Shown here piece by piece: positions 11,193 to 13,044 of a stretch of DNA of 13,044 nucleotides. The translations under genes and the position numbers were made by a program. This DNA is from Micrococcales bacterium (GTDB taxonomy: Bacteria; Actinomycetota; Actinomycetes; Actinomycetales; Cellulomonadaceae). The stretch's first letter is position 1; each line of letters opens with the position of its first letter. The notes beneath the pieces are model-generated. The model saw only the letters and a list, made by a program, of their open reading frames with translations, searched no databases and was not told where the DNA came from. The stretch spans positions 1 to 13,044 of the forward strand of contig WRCL01000017.1 of the NCBI GenBank assembly GCA_009783975.1. The letters are read 5' to 3'.

Positions 11193-11920
11193 GACGCGAG
11201 CACCTCACGCTGGAGCCGGGTGAGCTCGGTCGTGCCGACCAGCGCCAGGTCGAGCAGCGTGTCGAGCTCGGCACGGTCGAACGGGGTCTGCTCGGCAGTG
11301 CCCTGCACCTCGACGAACGTACCCGAGCCGGTCGTCACGACGTTCATGTCTGTGGCGGCGCGCACGTCCTCGGCGTACGGCAGGTCGAGCATCGGCACCG
11401 CGTCGACGATCCCGACGCTGACCGCCGCGACCGAGTCTGACAACGGCTCGCCTTTGAGCAAGCCCCGGGTGCCCGCCCACGCCAGGGCGTCGGCGAGGGC
11501 GACATAGGCCCCAGTGACCGCCGCGGTGCGGGTGCCCCCGTCAGCGGCGAGGACGTCGCAGTCGACGACGATGGTGTTCTCACCCAGGGCCCTGGTGTCG
11601 ACGACGGTGCGCAACGACCGCCCGACCAGCCGGGAGATCTCGTGCGTGCGCCCGCCGACCTTGCCGCGCACCGACTCACGGTCGGAGCGGCTGCCGGTCG
11701 CCCGCGGCAGCATCGCGTACTCCGCGGTCACCCACCCTTTGCCCGACCCGCGCCGCCACCGCGGCACCCCTTCGGTGAACGAGGCCACGCACAGCACCGT
11801 CGTGCGCCCGAACCGCACCAGGACACTGCCCTCCCCCACGTCGAAGTACCCACGCTCGATCGACACCGGCCTCAGCTCGTCCACGCGGCGCCCATCGGCC
11901 CGCACCAGGTTCTCGTCCAT
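11189..11920 (-). CDS. rph: Ribonuclease PH
   Basis: A 243-residue RNase PH, a phosphate-dependent 3'-5' exonuclease that trims tRNA 3' ends. It opens with the family's RADGR and [10 protein letters not shown] segments. It carries the [12 protein letters not shown] strand, the EYAMLPRAT region, the RLVGRSLR arginine motif and the phosphate-site stretch around [30 protein letters not shown]. The end [12 protein letters not shown] is also typical. The ATG at 11920 is favoured because upstream in-frame codons add only low-quality sequence. There is no ribosome site; a TAGGGT box ends seven bases before the ATG, so the message is probably leaderless. It overlaps rdgB by four bases. Confidence 0.97.
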   Translation of the reverse strand: MDENLVRADGRRVDELRPVSIERGYFDVGEGSVLVRFGRTTVLCVASFTEGVPRWRRGSGKGWVTAEYAMLPRATGSRSDRESVRGKVGGRTHEISRLVGRSLRTVVDTRALGENTIVVDCDVLAADGGTRTAAVTGAYVALADALAWAGTRGLLKGEPLSDSVAAVSVGIVDAVPMLDLPYAEDVRAATDMNVVTTGSGTFVEVQGTAEQTPFDRAELDTLLDLALVGTTELTRLQREVLAS

Positions 11921-11927
11921 ACCAGCC

Positions 11928-11933
11928 ACCCTA
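11928..11933 (-). promoter_or_regulatory. -10 box of a leaderless rph promoter
   Basis: TAGGGT on the minus strand ends seven bases before the rph ATG. This spacing and the missing ribosome site are the usual actinobacterial leaderless layout. No clear -35 was found. Confidence 0.5.
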
Positions 11934-12067
11934 GGCCACCTCACGTACCCAGGGGCGCACCGGGGACGCACGCTGGCACCCTGCGGCTGGCGAGCACCGG
12001 CACCGGACGCGCCGTGCGTGCACCTCACACCCGGCGACGAATCGCCTGGCCATCTGTCCGGCGTGGC

Positions 12068-12835
12068 CTACAACGTCACGAGCATGTCTGGGACGGCCAG
12101 GTCGAGCGGTCCGTCATAGGTCTGGCGGGCTCGGGCGAGGGCACGCTGTGGGTCGTCCCAGGCGGCGAGGTGGGTGAGCACGAGCCGACGTGCACCAGCA
12201 CGCTGCGCGGCGGCACCGGCCCTCGCAGCGGTGAGGTGGATTCCCCGGGGTGCGTCGTCGTCGCAGAACCCAGCCTCGGCGAGCAGCACGTCGACGTCGG
12301 TGGCCAGCTCGTCCAGGCCCGGCCCGGTGTCGGTGTCACCGGTGTACGACAACGTGACCGTGCGGGCGGAGCCAGCCTCGCACGGGCCGACGACGCGGAC
12401 ACCGAACGTCGGCACAGGGTGCTCGACCGCGACCGGGGTGAGCACCATCGGCCCGACGGCCACCTGAACGCCTGGGTGCCACACGTGCACGTCGAACGCT
12501 GGCGTGGGTTTGCCGACCAGGGCGGTGATCCGGTCGTCGGTGCCAGCCGGCCCCCAGACCGGCAACGGTGGGCACGGGCCAGCGGGGTGGTGCCGGCGGG
12601 CCACGTCCAGCACAGCGAGGTCTGCGCAATGGTCGGCGTGCAGGTGGGTGATCGCCACGAGGTCCAGCGCGGTGTGGTCCACCCAGCGCTGCAACGGACC
12701 CAGCGCCCCTGAGCCAAGGTCGAGCACGACGTGCCAGGTGCGCCCCTGGGCGTCGTCGGCGCTCACCAGGTACCCCGAGGCGGGCGACGTCGCCGACGGG
12801 AACGACCCGGCGCACCCCAGCACCCGCAGCCTCAT
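12068..12835 (-). CDS. MBL-fold hydrolase, Rv1339-like
   Basis: A 255-residue metallo-beta-lactamase-fold protein. The metal-binding HLHADH motif spans residues 64-69, with later ligands in VEHPVP, YTGDTD and LTHLAAW. The RNase Z/AtsA-like arrangement and the position between murI and rph match M. tuberculosis Rv1339, which is reported to be an atypical cAMP phosphodiesterase. A cyclic-nucleotide phosphodiesterase role is therefore the leading inference. There is no signal peptide, so it is cytoplasmic. The ATG at 12835 lies seven bases after the murI stop, with GGTGAGGG upstream as ribosome site, so it is co-transcribed with murI. A 147-bp gap separates it from rph, which seems to have its own promoter. 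Confidence 0.9.
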   Translation of the reverse strand: MRLRVLGCAGSFPSATSPASGYLVSADDAQGRTWHVVLDLGSGALGPLQRWVDHTALDLVAITHLHADHCADLAVLDVARRHHPAGPCPPLPVWGPAGTDDRITALVGKPTPAFDVHVWHPGVQVAVGPMVLTPVAVEHPVPTFGVRVVGPCEAGSARTVTLSYTGDTDTGPGLDELATDVDVLLAEAGFCDDDAPRGIHLTAARAGAAAQRAGARRLVLTHLAAWDDPQRALARARQTYDGPLDLAVPDMLVTL

Positions 12836-12842
12836 GGCACCC

Positions 12843-13044
12843 TCACCTCAACGCGCCGAGGGTGTCGACGGTATGCACCTCTGGTCCCAAGAACCGCTGC
12901 GCGAGCTCGGCGAACGACGCCGGGTCTCCGGTGGTGACGAACTGCCGGCGTGGCGGACCGGCAGCGGGGTCACGCTGCAGGTCGTGGGCGACCAGGGTGC
13001 GCACGACGTCCTTGGCGGTCTCCTCAGCCGACGAGACCAACGTC
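12843..13044 (-). CDS. murI: Glutamate racemase, C-terminal part (partial)
   Basis: The C-terminal 66 residues of glutamate racemase, which makes D-glutamate for peptidoglycan; the gene continues past the right edge. [13 protein letters not shown] is the conserved end-of-domain helix start (family 'DSAxxTA' type), and '[20 protein letters not shown]' is the standard C-terminal segment. Conserved order with the MBL hydrolase, rph and rdgB supports the call. The active-site cysteines are outside the window. Confidence 0.92.
   Translation of the reverse strand, partial: TLVSSAEETAKDVVRTLVAHDLQRDPAAGPPRRQFVTTGDPASFAELAQRFLGPEVHTVDTLGALR

Overview
The window is GC-rich, intergenic DNA included. 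It has several GTG starts, apparently leaderless promoters and the gene order murI - MBL hydrolase - rph - rdgB, all of which point to an actinomycete. A member of the Micrococcales such as Cellulomonas or a relative is my best guess from protein style; that is inference, not a search result.

Layout. (1) 1-1588: the tail of an unknown gene, then a lipoprotein and a secreted, cysteine-rich PKD-like protein translated as one overlapping unit on the + strand. (2) 1618-4804: an accessory block of small self-contained modules. It holds a Phd/YefM-VapC toxin-antitoxin pair (+), a RelE/HigB-type toxin with an XRE antitoxin (-), and an AbiEi-like/DUF559 nuclease-fold protein (+). These are punctuated by five copies of a palindromic repeat. 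Two copies are 142 bp long, differ at one base and directly bracket the HigBA pair. (3) 4805-7531: two minus-strand enzymes, a flavin disulfide-reductase homologue that lacks half of its redox cysteine pair, and a PLP aminotransferase. A 30-bp-stem hairpin lies between them. (4) 7644-9325: tRNA-Lys(CTT), a VanZ-like remnant, a GroES-like co-chaperone (-), the peroxiredoxin Bcp (+), tRNA-Leu(TAG) and a thioredoxin (-). (5) 9450-13044: a DUF4916/Nudix-like protein (+), a DUF4190 membrane protein (-), and the conserved minus-strand unit murI (partial) > MBL phosphodiesterase-like > rph > rdgB.

How the genes work together. murI and its neighbour are 7 bp apart, and rph and rdgB overlap by 4 bp; the set covers cell-wall D-glutamate, probable cyclic-nucleotide turnover, tRNA 3'-end trimming and nucleotide-pool cleaning. 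Bcp and thioredoxin are natural partners, because thioredoxin reduces Bcp, although they sit in separate transcription units. The thioredoxin promoter carries a TACCCC/GGGGTA dyad in an unusually long 19-bp spacer, which suggests metal or thiol control. The left half looks like recently acquired or rearranged DNA. The right half looks like conserved chromosome.

The most unusual items are the repeat-punctuated toxin-antitoxin array, the reductase with altered catalytic residues, the thioredoxin operator, and the palindromic operator over a leaderless antitoxin start.
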